Source: Apteryx mantelli
Taxonomy: Eukaryota > Chordata > Aves > Apterygiformes > Apterygidae
Length of the DNA stretch: 64,000 nt
Assembly (NCBI RefSeq): GCF_036417845.1
Contig: NC_089980.1
Coordinates: 115,965,169-116,029,168 of the forward strand
Direction of reading: 5' to 3'
Below, piece after piece: positions 27,651-42,200 of the stretch; positions within the stretch are counted from its first letter, which is position 1, and each line of letters opens with the position of its first letter. A program made the position numbers and the translations under genes. The notes under the pieces are model-generated. The model saw nothing but the letters and a program-made list of their open reading frames with translations. It was not told where the DNA came from and searched no databases.

Positions 27651-29927
27651 AAGAGGAACTCTGTAGCCCTGTAAATCTGAACGGCAAGTCTATTTCTTCC
27701 CAACTCCAATGCTGACAGTTGCTCAGCCTATATTTTCTTGAACAGGAATGATTGGTTTCTTCCCCAGAGGGGGGACTCGGACCACCTCAGGGCACTGCCT
27801 TACACTATACAGTCTTGATCACGTCTGAGGTGAGAGAGAGAAAAACAAAATCAAATATAAACAAAATATCTGGTTGATTGTGCTTAGAGGAAAACTTTCT
27901 CTCTGAACCCTGAAGAAAATACTAGTAAATAATATTTTCTTATTCAGCTTGTCCTAATGCTGAGCTGCGCCTATCTAGGCAATATGAAGGCTCTCAGAAG
28001 AAGGATTAAAACTTTTTTTTTAATATCCAGGCATGTTTATATTTCTCTGAGCAATAGCGAGTCCATCACCTCCCCCAAGTTTAATTACACACTATGCAGG
28101 TAAATTACATCTTACCTTAAAGCTGATTTTGTCTACCTCTAACTTCCAGGCATTGAATCCCATTTTCTGTTGTTTTTCTTTTTTTTCTATTTTCTTTTTC
28201 TAGGCAAGTTAGAAAGTTCCCACCCACCAGAGTCATTTATGTGTGAAATGACCTTTCAGCCTGCTTTTCAATAAGCTCAATAAGTCAAGCAGCTTAAGTC
28301 TCACATCGTTTTCCAATTCATAAGTCATTTTGAGGGTCTTCCTCCAAAGTGTCTCCATACATCCCCCTTAAATTACAGAAGCGGATGCAGTGGATTATCA
28401 TTTCAGCCTTAACAGTGGTGCAGCCAGAGGCAAGCTCATGACCTTATTTCTACTTTCTACCTATACAAGGATCACATTAGCTTTTCTTGCCCCCAGCATT
28501 ACAATGTGAAGCACATGGAGAGCTGACTATTCCTGGTATCTTGTAGCCCTATTTTCCAAGGTTTACATCCTCATTCTGTAGACTATCTATATTTTTTCCT
28601 AAACTAACCTGTTTTGCAGCATTAAAGCACATTTTTTTGGCATCTGCCACTTACCCTAGCAATTTATATCCCTGTGTGAGAATATGTAGTCCTCATTATT
28701 TATCTACCATCAGTAGTTATGTCATGGCAGAATTTACCTGTTAATTGTTTCATCATCATCACAATCATCAAAAAAACCCTGCTATATAAATAAATATTAA
28801 AATGTTGGTCCAAGAGACTTCTGTTAACAAATAACATGTAAATTTAGAGATTTACAGTAGACTAGGCTTTAATCCATCTGATATATTTTCTGTAATTCTA
28901 TAGGTCAAACTTTTTAATTAGTAAGTCACTGTATACCATATTATACTACACACCTGTCAATATCAAACATATATATAATCTATTCAAAAGCAGTTCTTAC
29001 TGTTTATAATTAAATTTTTAGAAACTAAAATTCTTTGGTAGGCTATAAATACCAGCCCTTATTGTTCCCAGGATCAATGTCCAGGAAACTGATCCATAGT
29101 TTAAATTCTTTTATCTCTAAAAATCACAGTCACAGCTATCCAATTCTTTGGAAATTCCAATATTAATCAAATCAATATTTTAATTGGTTTTCTTAAGTAA
29201 TCTCCTTAAATAATTCTTTTAATATCCTTAAATATATATTATTTATCCCTATTTATCCGTGAAAATTGAATGGATACCATTCTATATATATTCTTTTGCT
29301 ACAGACTTTTAACATCCCTTCTACTGAAAAAATTTATGAGATGCCTCTTTTTTAACTGAATATTTTAATACAGAATATTCTAAATATATGAAATAGTCTT
29401 TCTTCTTCTGCATCACTACTTATAATTTTATTAGCTGCAGCCAACAGTGGACTGAAGATATGTTTTTAAAATTTTTGTTCTGAAAACATGCCTAAACATG
29501 TCATAATGCCATTTTTTTTCTGTCACACTTTAATATTTCATTGAATCTTTCAGTCATTGAAAATATTAATATACAACTTACAAGAATGACTGTATGCTCT
29601 GCTTTTTACAGAAGTGAACACATTCATACAGAGTGACTGAATCCTAGTTGGAGGAGGGTTCTGCCAGCAACATGGTCAAAATCCAGCACTGAGGTCATGG
29701 AAAAATTATTTTCTTAAAAATTCACAGGACACTGTGTGGAATTTGTTTCAAGAAATCCACTGATGATAGCTAGATTGGAAAGAGGACTTGAGGAAAGGAC
29801 CTGCTGAGAAAGGATACAATGAGCAGGAGATAGACAAGTTTTCAAGCTTTTTAATTAATCAGGGCTGCCTATCATATTTGAATTTCCCTTTGTTTAAAAG
29901 TTACCTTGTTCCAGTTTAATATTCTTT

Positions 29928-30187
29928 TAAAGCACTAATTTGCAGTTTGGAAAACACTGGTGCCTTTTGGTGCATTCACTCTAAAGCATGGCTCTCATCT
30001 CATTGTGTTCATGCGTATCTTAACCTACAGTTGTATTACGGTGATTTCAAGATGACTGGCAAACACCAAAGTATTCCTTCTTTATGCATTTCTATTTTTA
30101 AAATTGGAGTACAAATTCATGCTTACAGTACACAGCATTTCAAAATCCTCAACTGAAATGCAAACAGGATGCTAAAGCACTAATTTG
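29928..30187. repeat. Pair of 15-bp direct repeats 230 bp apart
   Basis: TAAAGCACTAATTTG at 29928-29942 and 30173-30187. The DNA between has no recognisable element and no poly-A tail. Confidence 0.6.
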
Positions 30188-33100
30188 TAAGTTAAGTGGA
30201 AGGCTCCTGACTACAAATAGAGCACTTGAAACCTCGAGTCTCCCAGAGCTGCAGTAAAGGCACACTTGATTTAGGAATTGACTTTATCTATTCACTGGAA
30301 TAACAGTTTGTCAGGGGTAGAATCAGTTACACTGTTAAAAGACACACATATTTTGGGCTGAGTTATTTTTTCTTTTTGTTTTCAATACAGAAAATAAACA
30401 CTAAAAAGTATAACGGATTTCAAGCTGATGTTGCTTTTTGATAGCAGAATGCACATTAGCACAAATAACCCATGGGAAAGGCCTGGGATGGTAGACATCT
30501 GGTTTTTCCTGAAAAGTAGACACAGAGGATGTAGAGGGTTCAACCTGCCCTGTCTACCTGAACCAAAGCAGCCAAGTCATACTTTATTTTGTGCCTGTGT
30601 TTTATTTATACATGTGGGGCTCCCCTTCAGACAGTACCCTTCTTAGAGTCAGTCTTGGTTCTCCTTTCAGCCAGACTGCTAATTGCAAGCTACAGAGGGC
30701 AGGAAGTCAGGAACAAGAAATTGGCTGCTGGTCACTTAGTGCCGTGGTGCTTACAGGGTTTAAGGAACGGTCTTGGAGGGCTTGGAGGCGAAGCTTCACC
30801 TCCAACATGACCTTTCCATTGGCTCCATGAACTGCAGTCATGAGCGAAGCTCAGAAGTTCTCACTGGAGCTTTCCTGTGGGTCTGGACTTAAAGGTGATC
30901 TTCAATTTAAGTCCAAAAATGAGTGCACACTGAGGCTTCAGTAATGCTCAAGAGCTTTCTGAAGAGCTTATGTAAAGTACAACCCAAAAAAATGGAAAAA
31001 TCAGCCTCTTTGTTTCATAGTACACTTACAAGAAAGTCCTTGCTGTTATTGTTGTTTGTGATTCATTGGTTTCCAAAATAATTTTAATAATCTAGTTCTT
31101 GATTTTACACAGTGTCCCTAAGAGACAGAAATATTACTGCAAAAACGGAGAGGTCTCAAAGGTCCCAAGGCTTTTTGTGTTCAAAGATGTTAAGACTCCT
31201 TGTGCAGAAATTCCTCTTTCAAGGCCTATTGACAGCTGCTGATTCAGAAACACTTTCAGTAAAACAGCTAGGCAACTTGACAAAGTGGCAATAACAAATA
31301 ATGAGCACTCCATTAGGAAAAGAGAACATCTGGTCATCTTAAGTTGTGAAGTAAAAACAGCACTTAAGGCCAAGTTCTCATTGTCTTCTAAATATTTTAT
31401 CATAAACATCCAAACTTACTCAGCTCTTTCTGTAATTAATGTTAAAAACAGTATTTCACAGGGCTTTATCACAAAGCAGAGCCACAAAAATGGCAAAGAC
31501 TTTAAGAATGTAATATATAACTCAAACTAAAAGTGCTATAAGCTCAACTGAGAATAACTATGTGATAATAAGACCATCCAAAGTTCTTAGGAAAGCTAAA
31601 AAGACAGACATATGCTCCTTATCCAAAAGGGTCTCATAGAAACAATATATTCTACCATAAAAATAACACTGTATCTATAGTGCTGTTAAGAGCAGACAAA
31701 ATGAACCATAAAAATAAATAAATATCCTCATGTATTTAAAGAGCATTGTGAAAATACTGGGGAGTTCTGTATTGCTTTTATGAGGTATGGTGATGTGGTT
31801 TACCTGTTTAATCTGATGCAGAGGGGTTTTGCCCAAATGTAAGGAAATTATTTCAACAGACACTCCCTGGCAGTGGCAAATAAGTGGACATGTTCTGTGC
31901 ATGGTGTGACCATATCTGTTTAGACTGAGCACACTACAAGGACTTATTAATTTTTGAACATGCCTACCTATGTAAAACAAGGATATACAAGATAAATAAA
32001 ACAAATTCTACCATTCTTATCTAAGCTTACTCAAAAAATTAAGAGCAGACAAGCTGTGGTAGCATGAAGCTCAGATACCATATACAGCACATATAGCATC
32101 TGTATACTAACATACTCCAATTCCCATTTGAGTAAATTAGTCTTCACTTAGGTCTGTGTTATTCTGCCAAGCTGCTTCCAGGACCCAAGTGGTTAATTCT
32201 ATCTCTGCTTAATCCTGCAATTTAGGCATCCCATAGAAACTAAACATAAGTGTCAGTCTTTAAAACCACAAAATTAGGAAAGGAACTATAATAGCATGCT
32301 CTTGTAGCAGAAAGGTCTTTTTTCTACTGTTTGATCAGCTATGAACAAACGTAACTGGAGAAACGGAAAAAAGAGAGGGAGTGGCAGCCTGTGAGTTCAG
32401 AACTGAAAGAGAGATAAATTTAGGAAAAAGCATGCTGAAAGACTCTGACCATATCCCAGAGGTTACTTCTGGGTGGTGGACGTACTAAGCAGTATGTACA
32501 GGTGTTTCATTGCTTGTGTCTGGACCTACACATTATTTGTGTCATCAAAATTAAAGAGTAATTGTCCTATAACTCCTCTGGCAGCCCTTCTGTTATGTTG
32601 TTGCAATAGATTGCTGATGAAAAGATATATTCGATGACAAATATCCACACAGCCGCCAAGGTGAGCATTGCTCCCACAGGTAGGGTAGCTGGATCACAAA
32701 ATTCAAGTGCCTTGGAGACCAAGTCAGAGCCCACAAAGTGTGACGAGGTGATCAAAGAGAGGGAAAGTTATGGAGTCTACTTGGAGCAGAGGAACCACAG
32801 CAGGCCTCCATATGGAGAGTCAAGCACATGCTAGCGCTTTTGGGCTTGGGACTTTCAAACAAACTTGCCTGATTTTGTGAAGAATAAGCAGTAGAGGCAA
32901 GAATGTGCAGTAATCATTAATATATAAACACACTGATACCTAGGAAAATCCCTATTTCTAAAATTAAAAACCCAAGAAAATCAGTACTTTCTGGAGATGG
33001 CTGGCAATCACATGATTTTGGTGCAGTAGGTGTGAAATAGTGAGGACACATCACACATGGCCAAGAGTTTAGATTGTTCTGACTGGTTAGTATCAGTATG

Positions 33101-36100
33101 GAAAAAAGATGTGGAAATCTTCCTCATTCCTGTGTTATCTTCCTTCCAATACTCTTTAAAGTTTTCCTTTGCCACAGTGGCTACAAGAACCCAGACAGTG
33201 CAGTGGTTAATGGCCTGCAGTACTAACCAGGATCCTCTTGTTGCATTCTTGCATGCACCCATCTTCCCTATCTATCTGCTGACTTATTTGTAGGTTCTGT
33301 GGGGTGAGGACAATCCTTCTGGTTCATGTTTGCACATAGCTCACAGAAATTAAGTCCTGTTCCATTCACTTGACTCTGCAACTTCACAGTATAAATATGT
33401 TACAGTATAAAATTATTCTTACTCTTTATCTGCAAAGATTATATTCTGTAAAGAAAGTCACAAAAAAAGTAGATATTGTTCCTTTTTATTGCCAACATAT
33501 GACTGTATTTCCTATACCTATACAAATGTACAAATTTACACTTGATATTGTTACAATTTAGCTCTGGTTTACTGTCATCTAATTTTACTATGGAACTAGA
33601 TTTATTCAAACTTTGTACCAGAATCCAACCCCTGTGTTAACAACTCAGATGGAACCAAGCTGCTTGTAGGTTTATTTTACATCTTCTAATTAGCTCCAGA
33701 GGGTAGTCTCCTTTGAGCAACTGATAGAGATGCAGAAAGCCTACCAAAGCAGTTTAAAGAATTAAGCCCCGGTAACGAATTCCCTTAACCATATCTATAC
33801 AGCCAACTGAAATGCATAATCCAGTAAAGAACAGAGGAATTAGTTTTCTTTTAAAAACAGATGTTCTGTTTCACTAAACACATTTCTCCAGAGCAGCAAT
33901 GTTGTATTCATATCTGAATTGAACCATGGAAGAATGTTCATACGCTTCATTTTAGACATCTTTAATGAAGTGAAGAATTCAAATAATTATAATCACCCTT
34001 TAGGAATAAAAAAGTCTGCATGTAACTTACGGTAAATTCTATTAAACTTTTAATACCTTTTGAATGTGTTATTAGCTACATGATTCAAAGCCTGAAAAGA
34101 AAAAAAAGTGAAAAAGCCAGTTTTATTTTTACCGCATTTATATAAGATCACCAGCTGTATCATAAGGCTTTTTCATATTATAGGATATTCTTTTAATTTG
34201 TCCTTCAGCCAAGAAAATACAGTTAAGTGTATATACTTGTTTTTATAGCTGTGAAATTTATAGCTGTGATAGGAATGCATATCATGATTGTTGTCACTTT
34301 AGTCTTTTGAACTTTTCTAAATCCCTAGCAACAACAAGATATTGAGGTGGGGTTGTTTTGTTTGATAGAATAGTGTCACATATTTGTAAACTCCTGATTG
34401 TTTAATTCATTGTTTACATACAGGCTTCTTCCATGATTTTTGACATATATGCATGTCATATATAATGTAATGAATTCATATTCATAATACCCATAGGAGA
34501 TGGGAGATATTATTTGAGAGATCCCATATTCTCAAAGATAGTGTGGCACCTCACATGATGTTTCTCTCAACCAGCCTCAGATGTTGACGTCTGCACTGCT
34601 GGCCAGGAAACAAGTTACCTTTTTCTAAAATAGAGTCTGGAACAGTCCAAACGGCATGCACCCTAGGAATTTCTTATTCTCTCCAAAGACACTAAAGGAA
34701 GCCCAAACTCCTTGCTCATATGTAGACACTTACACTATAGATGTTTATAATGATGGGTGAAACCCACTCTGCATTCCCCTGGAAACTGTGGCTGTCTCCT
34801 TTGGGGTTCTAGCTCAGGAACTCACCTCTTTTGTTAGCCCAGAGGAGAAGTGGTGACCAGCTCACTTAATCTAAAACCTGCAGCTCAGACATCTATATCT
34901 CAGATAGTCACCTGAGGTATCCTTTATAGCCAAAGGAAAGAAATCAGGATTTTTTTTATGTGCAAGTCATCTGATCTAAATGGTTCTAAAAGCAGTGCAA
35001 AGAGTTTGATTACAACACCATGACAAATTAATACTTGTAGTATGACTACTTATTAAATCAGATGTATCACTAACAGTTAAATGGAATACACATGGAAAAT
35101 CTACAAAAGTTTTCCTACAGTATAGCAAAGTTTCCTAAACTATATTGGATCTTGTTACTATTTTAATTTTGTGAAGCACTACCATGTATTTTTACCACCT
35201 CATTTAAGAGATCCATGTTAGAGGTGCAGGTACCACTGACTGTATAAACAAAATGCAACATTTACCTTCCTACAATTACTGCCAAATAAAACAAAAGTTT
35301 AGAGCTTTCATTACATTTCTTCTACTGCCTCTCTCCTCATCTTTCACCATTTGTCTTCTGAATCTACTTTCTGTTTCATCTTTCTTGAAGAGCTCCTCTG
35401 GGGCCTCTTTCAGTGCCTTGCTGCTGCGTATTATTCAGTGACTCCTCTATTTTTTCCTCCCTCCAGCTTCTTAAGTAATGCTGTCTCTGCTCTCCAGTCT
35501 CTAGATCCAACCTAAGAGAGTAACTGCACAGTGTTATGTATGGCACATGACATGTCCAAACTTACTTGGTGGGCACCAGAAAAATAGGTTATTTGCAATA
35601 AAACCAGTGTGTGAAAAATGAAAGCTGGGTCAGATATAAAAGATATATTGTTGAAATCTAGGGCAGACCTTCAACCAGAGTAAACGGCCATAATTCCATT
35701 GTCTTCAATTTACTGATGTAACCTTGAGTAACTGCTTAGTGGTTTCGGCTTTGGAAGTAAATACGTTGTGGTGATTTGCTTGAGCCAACAGCCTGTGAAC
35801 AGCATTTCAATGGTGGAGAGAAAGAACTGGATAGAGAATCACTGCCTGTTTCACCTTACTCTGCACAAAGCACTTCTGCTTTGCAAATTGTATCTTGAAT
35901 AACATCAGCCATGCTATGTTTGTGTGAGTGTGATGACATGCATCACTCTCAGGGAATGAAAGGGAACATCAGGGGGCAGCCTAAATGGCAGCATATTTAC
36001 TGCAGCACTATTCAGATATTCGCACCAGCTGAGGATCTGGCTCCTGAAGTTCTCTTCCATTCCAAGAAAGCAAAGCGCCTCATCACAGAGGAGCAAACTG

Positions 36101-36800
36101 CTCACAGTTGGTGCCATTCAAGATGCAATTTGCAAAAGCAAAAGTACTTTGGAAATACTGGAAAGTAGAGGGACAGTGGTTTCCTAGCCAGTTCTCTCTT
36201 TCTGTCACTGAAATACTCTCTTCTCAGATTCAAGTGAATCACCAGAACATTGTAATATTTACTGCCAGTATGTAAACAACTGAGGAAGCAAAAACCTGAA
36301 TAGCTACTGGTGGTTATACTTGAACAGTAGTAATTTTTCTGTTAACATGTACATAGTGCCATAAAAATCCAAGAGTGTTGTTGTGGATATGTGATTTTCT
36401 TGTTTTCTTGATTCATGAAGTTCCCTTTTTCTAGCAGGCAAGCCTCCCACTCAAGTGAATGTATAAATCCAAAAGAGGCAGATCCCATTCAGATGAATGT
36501 AGTGCAACAGTGCAGAAAATATACTTTGTTACAGAAAAAGGGTCCTCTAGCAAGGTATATGAACAAGTGAAGTAATAGCATTGGATTTACATGGATTTCT
36601 TTATCAGGAATTGAATTGATTTACAAGTCAAGGCCAGAAAGTGCTTATGGAAGTAACATTGTTCAATTTTATACTGTTCAAATTACGTTGTTTATTATTT
36701 TTCAGCATGACTGAATTTCTTTTGCCTTATTTTCTGAGTACACATAAGCATCATGGGCCTAGTTCATGCTACAGGGGAGATTTTGAGCCAGACAAGCTAG

Positions 36801-37380
36801 ATCTTGTAAAACAAGGGTGGCTACCCAACAGTGTTGCCTAACAGGAGTTTTGCTGACTCCAAGAACAGCTACATTTAGTAACACCCTAATTCTATGCTCC
36901 CTAAGCACACCATGTACACATGGAAGAGGAAAGTATGCAGAAAGGGAAAGAAGCGTATCTGTGGCAAGCCCACTTCTCAGCAGTGCTCTCCCTTTTTGTG
37001 GTGGGCCACTACAGCAGCAGTCAGCAAAGACCTGCGGTCAGCCCTTCTGTGACCTGTGCCAGGAAACACTTCTGAACTGCAGAAACGCAAAAAGCCCCCA
37101 AGGCGGGTGGCCCAGTGATTGCAGTTGTCTGCAGTGGACCTGCATTCGGTGACATTGAGAAATCTGCCTTTGACTGCCTCTCCGACCGTATGGGACATCT
37201 GAATCAGCTGGACACTCTCCCGTGCCAGCCCAGGGACTATAGAACTTGTGGTCTGCATGGGATGGGAATACATGGTAGTGCAGTTCTGTTTCCAGGCACG
37301 ACAATACAATCTCCTTTTGTGGACAATTCCCAGTACCTAGAAAGAGCTAGGAAGAGCTGCTGTTAGCTCTTGATCCTGCT
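36801..37380. other. GC-richer island with overlapping frames on both strands
   Basis: About 0.6 kb with several CpGs, in contrast to the flanks. Minus frames at 36977-37309 and 37038-37304 and plus frames at 36817-37152 and 37115-37366 overlap heavily. None has a domain I recognise. It may be an old repeat or retrocopy. Confidence 0.45.
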
Positions 37381-37684
37381 CTGGGTGGGATTTTCAAGGT
37401 AGGGGTTCTCAAGAATCTCCCTCTTGTTTCCAGGAGCAGCAGCCAACAGAGCTTTTAAGCTAAGAGCCCCTTTTTGCTAACACATGGCATCTAAAAAGAC
37501 TCCATAAGAATCAGTGCAACTTTTTCATGTAAATATGGGGTCTGCACATAGCAGAGAGAGAGCAGTATAAGAAGATAAGAAGCAAAGCAAGCAGGTCCCA
37601 ACCCAGCACCAGGGACTTTGACTCCACTCACCACAAAACTTAAGAACAGGTATCTCCTCACTTTACTCACATGAGAAAGTGAAG

Positions 37685-37718
37685 CGCTCTCTCTCACACA
37701 CACACACACTCACACTCT
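37685..37718. repeat. Compound (CT)n-(CA)n microsatellite
   Basis: A short CT stretch passing into CA units and then CACT. Confidence 0.85.
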
Positions 37719-39123
37719 TTCCTTCTCTTTTCCTAGCACTCTCAGAGACTTCTATCTTTAGTCAGTCATCCTTGCTGCAAGTTTCTCTAAATTGTAAGTG
37801 GATAATCTTCCAGATTCTGGGGGACTCCCTTTGTCACAGGAATTCCTGGGGATATAGCCCCTATTTGATTAAAGTGAGAGTTACTAAACCAACAAAGGAC
37901 TGACTAATGGTATGTTTTTTGTTCATAGTAGAAATCTTGTATTACCAGCAACTATTTTTAAGGAACCCTGTAACAAGATAAGTACGCTTTTATATGCCTG
38001 TATTTTATTTCTGTGAAATAAAACTCTGAACCTATGAATTTTGTGATCTGTATATGAGTCTCATTGGGAATTTGGACCTTAGCTCGCACACTTGCTACCC
38101 TCGACCTTAGAGATCCCAAACATGTAGGCACCATTCGAACTAATTTCCCCAAATCAGTTCCATTTGTGCACTCTCTCTGAGTGTGCATGTGCCTCCTAGT
38201 CACATGACAAAGCCCTACACATAACACATCTGTGTATAAGAATTTGCACTTGATTTCTACTCAGTTCCTTGGAAAACAGCGCCCCCACCTTTTTTTTAAA
38301 GGAGAAATGGCATGGAGGGCACTGGAGAAATGGAGACACAGCCCAAGGCAGAGAGCTCATAGAATGCAATTGAAAGTGAGAGCATAGTATGCTAAGATAA
38401 GCATAGCTTCACTCAGGGAACTTGGTTGTACATCCTTCTAGTCAGAGATCTGCCCTTTATTCTTGTCAATGGCTTCTTGGCCACCAGGAGAAAACCCAAC
38501 CCATAATGAACATGAAAGGCAAATTAACACACAGCTTAATAATTTTTCTACCTCACCAACTCACAAAGGGAGGGCTCAGGAAAGGGTAGTAATATTTTTC
38601 CCCAAATTGACAAACTAGTCACTTTTATATACCACAAATAAGTCAGTGGTCTGTGTTGGAAATGGCAGAAGCTACCACTTATCCACACAACTGCTTCTCT
38701 GGCACCTCTCCTACCACTGGCAGGCACAGGTACAGGCATGAGTAGTCCAAGATATTGCCAAAAAGCCCATGTTCCTGGTCTCCTGGAACCTCACCCACTA
38801 CCCTCCTCCTCCGTCATAATACTGCTTACCATCTTCAGCAAGTGATTTTGTTCAACATTTTCCTTGGGGATCTGCTTTCATGCACTATTAGGCAAGCTTG
38901 AATTACACTGACAATGCTGTGCAAGCATGTGTGCAGGTCACTTCTGCAGCGTAACAGGGAAACCATTCCTATTTGAAGAAGCAGGTTGGAGCTCCCAAAC
39001 CTTCCCCCAGGCTGGCTAGCCCAGGCTATGTCCATGTCCGACTGGCTGCATGGGAATACTGGATTCAGGCAGGAGGCTTAGCAGGTAGGGGAAGACAGCA
39101 GGAGCTGGGGGGACTGGGCAGCC

Positions 39124-39286
39124 TCACAGGACTGGCTGTAGGAAGTTGAGAGTGGCTAGGTATTTTTTAGCAATGTCATCTTGGGAAAGGCCTTCAAGGC
39201 CAGTCTCTACATCTTCCTTTAGTCTAAACATTATGCCTTCTTCCCTGCACTGGAATCCCGAGTCTGGATATGCTTTCAAAAGACAT
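39124..39286 (-). other. Exon-like segment ending in a stop, function unknown
   Basis: On the minus strand a strong acceptor (TTTGTTGTTGTCTACAG) ends just above 39286. One base completes a codon, then 54 codons (the last is TGA) include GFQCREEGIMFRLKEDVE and LSQDDIAKKYLATLNFL. It could be a terminal exon, a decayed mobile element or chance. Its phase does not fit a direct junction with the 45072-45165 segment. Confidence 0.2.
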
Positions 39287-42200
39287 CTGTAGACAACAAC
39301 AAACATTGTGGTAAAAATTAGTTTCTGTCTGGCCTAGGTTCTGTTCTTTATCAGTTGTAAATAGTAGAAATAAAAGTGATTAAATAGCATATACTTATCT
39401 CTGCAGCCCAAATAATACACCACCATCTATATATAACCCATGCATTCACACTTTAAGGTACCAGTACAAACATGAAAGATGAACACTTTCCAGGTTCCTT
39501 GTTGCCATATGTTCAAAGGATAAAAATCTAGACAGAATCAATCATCTTTTGTATAACCCAAGCATTAATTGGAGTTAGACTAATTAGTTGCCTACCTTTG
39601 ATGAGAAATGAGAAATGAGATCTCCTCCTCCTCTCTTTTTCAAAGTGAAAGATTTACTGCTCAATTTTAATGGTATTTTAAACATTTCCTTCTCTTTTAA
39701 TCTGTGGTAGTAATTTAATGTAGATACCTCTGCAGCAGAGAAGCTCTCTGCAAACTGATTATGATACATAAGGCTAAGCAATATCATTTTTCAATAAATT
39801 GTAAGAGTCAACAGTAAACTGAATATGATGCTCTGGTGTTGAGCTCAATTAATAAATTTGGACTATGGATTTTAAATGTCAACAGTTGAAATAAGCTCTA
39901 ATAAATTATACTATAATTAGTATCTCTAACTGGAAACTTTCCATTCCAATCTCTCTTAAAAGCAAACACACTAATATACCTCACAATTTGGTGTGCTGAC
40001 CCAAGAAGGCCATGCTGATTACCACACAGTAATGAATGTATATATCATGACTAGTTTCAGTAGCTTAAAACAGCAGTAGTGTGTGTAAGCCATATATTTG
40101 TGTCAAAGAGCCTTGCTAGAAACAGTTTATTAAATTCTGCTGAATCATCCAAGTATATGTAAAAAAAAAAAATCTACTCTTTACGGCGGCTGATATTTGA
40201 TGAATGGTACTTACCACTCATGGTATTGACAGGATTAGTATAGCCACCATGTGCTGTAAGTATAAAACATTCTTTATGCAAATAGCCTTCCTTGCTTGGG
40301 GGAGATGACTTAAATGAGCAAGCTGAACCTTCTAAAAACTTTTGCTACCAAGGAAATAAGTATATACAGTAGTTCTCCCTCAGCTCTTGCTGGAATTTGG
40401 CAGACTATAAAGTAACTAGAAGTCTGTTGGTCCATCTATTTTATGAGTAAATGGTATGAAAAATTCAATAACAAAAGTTTAGCAAAAGCTTCATGAACAA
40501 GCTCAAGTCTCTTGAGGCTTATGCAGAACAATTCTATTTTTTCATGGCATGGTTCAGTAAACTGCACTAGTTCCATGCATTTTTAGTGCACTATGAGGTA
40601 TTTAGAAATCAAAATGGGGCATCATTACTTTAGGCAACAATGTGATGATAGAATTTTGTCAGCAGACTTACAAGTATCCAACTACCTCAGTATTATCCAA
40701 ATACCTCAGTAAATCCTCAGTACCTTAGCCCGAATGCTGATTTTCTTTTGAGGGATTCACTTTCTCTTAATAAGTCACTCAAAGGTCATCATTCCCTTGA
40801 GAAAAAGGTTTTCTTATGTACATTTATTCACATGCAGCAAAAATCAGAGCTTTTCTCAAACTGTGTCTTTTTAGGATTAGATGTCTAGATTTTGTATAAA
40901 AATAAAATTTTCCTTACATATAACTTTATTTAATTGAAAACTTTTAAAATTTTACATATGAGATGAAAATTCTGCACATTAAAAAGTCTTTTGAAATAAA
41001 AAATGTTTTATGTTGTATGATGGCACCCTTGTGCATATAATATGCTATTAAAGATTAGCAATAATGACTCCTTGCATGGCAGTTTTGTCCATAATTTCCA
41101 TGCTGTAATCTCTGGAATACTCCACTTATATTATTACTTAGGGCAATATTGCAATTCTGAGCTTGCTCAGGAAGTATGATTTCAATGGAAATATGTTGAT
41201 CTGTGATAGCTCTGGATCTAGCTCATGAATATCTTCAAAGTAGTATCTAATAGCAGCTAATTCATAGTCAATGGTCTAGATGCTATTGAGCCACTCTAAA
41301 ATATTTGTGGAGGTTCTGTAGAGATCTGAGTTTGTATCCTAAATTATCTCACAAGTGAAATGAATTTCACAAGCGAAATGAGGCTCTATATACAGCCTCA
41401 TGACAAAATGTAAGTGAAATAGAGATACAACTGAGCAGTGGGAGTGCTTTATTTCTGCTACTGGCATTAACTTTGGCTCTGTTTGTTCCCAGAAGTAAAT
41501 CACTAAATTTTCTGTGTCTCATGTCCCCATTTCCAGATTATAGGTGATAAAGCACATCTTATACACTTTGCAGGAAACTTGCAGTTGCCTCCTGCTTTAC
41601 ACACTCCATAGCCAGGCCTGTGTTTCGGCATATGGAGGTCACATGGTAGAGAGGGTCTGTAAATCTTCCAACTGCTGTGTCAAAATCGTAGAGTCACAGG
41701 CAAGAAGAGAGGCCCTGGTATTATTCTGGAGCTGTAATGCACCACCACGTTAAGAGACAGCAAGACACAGCCACTCTGCCCCATCCCATCACACGCTCGG
41801 TCCTCCCACCCTCTATCCTGTGACGCAAATCCCCTCCCCACATCCTCCACTGAGTGACTTTCCTAACAGAAAGAGTATTTCCCTCAGGGAGTAGCGCTGA
41901 GGGGAGGGAAAGGGAAGCTGCTGTCAGGATTCGTCCAAACCAAGACCATTCAGTGCTAAGCAGAGTCAACGACACTGGTGCACACCAGATCCTGAATCTT
42001 TGGTCAGTCTTTCTCATCTCTCCTCCTTCATTGCCTTGCTTGCTGGCAAGTGTTAAATAAAAGGCACATTCAACTTCAAACATTTGTTTCTAAAAAAAGA
42101 AAACATTTAAATGTTGAAAGAAGAAATGGAGTGAGGAAAAACTTTGTGGGTGGATAGAAAACCCATTGGAAAAAGCCAGCTCATGAGTTGCTGGGAAGAA

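Larger units (their letters stand above)
25902..36800. other. Intergenic desert, nothing recognised apart from listed repeats
   Basis: Strongly AT-rich around 28.7-29.6 kb. Frames are short and domain-free (longest 109 codons at 31675-32004, minus). Confidence 0.6.

Noticed and set aside
27469..27687. Proline-run peptide on the minus strand
   Set aside because: It is the translation of the 24-base poly-G homopolymer.
32567..32755. Minus-strand 62-codon frame with a hydrophobic, membrane-like stretch
   Set aside because: Hydrophobic runs are expected from T-rich codons. No signal, partner exon or homology was seen.
36977..37309. Minus-strand 110-codon frame considered as a Harbinger or other transposase fragment
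   Set aside because: No motif could be aligned. Overlapping frames on both strands suggest a composition effect.
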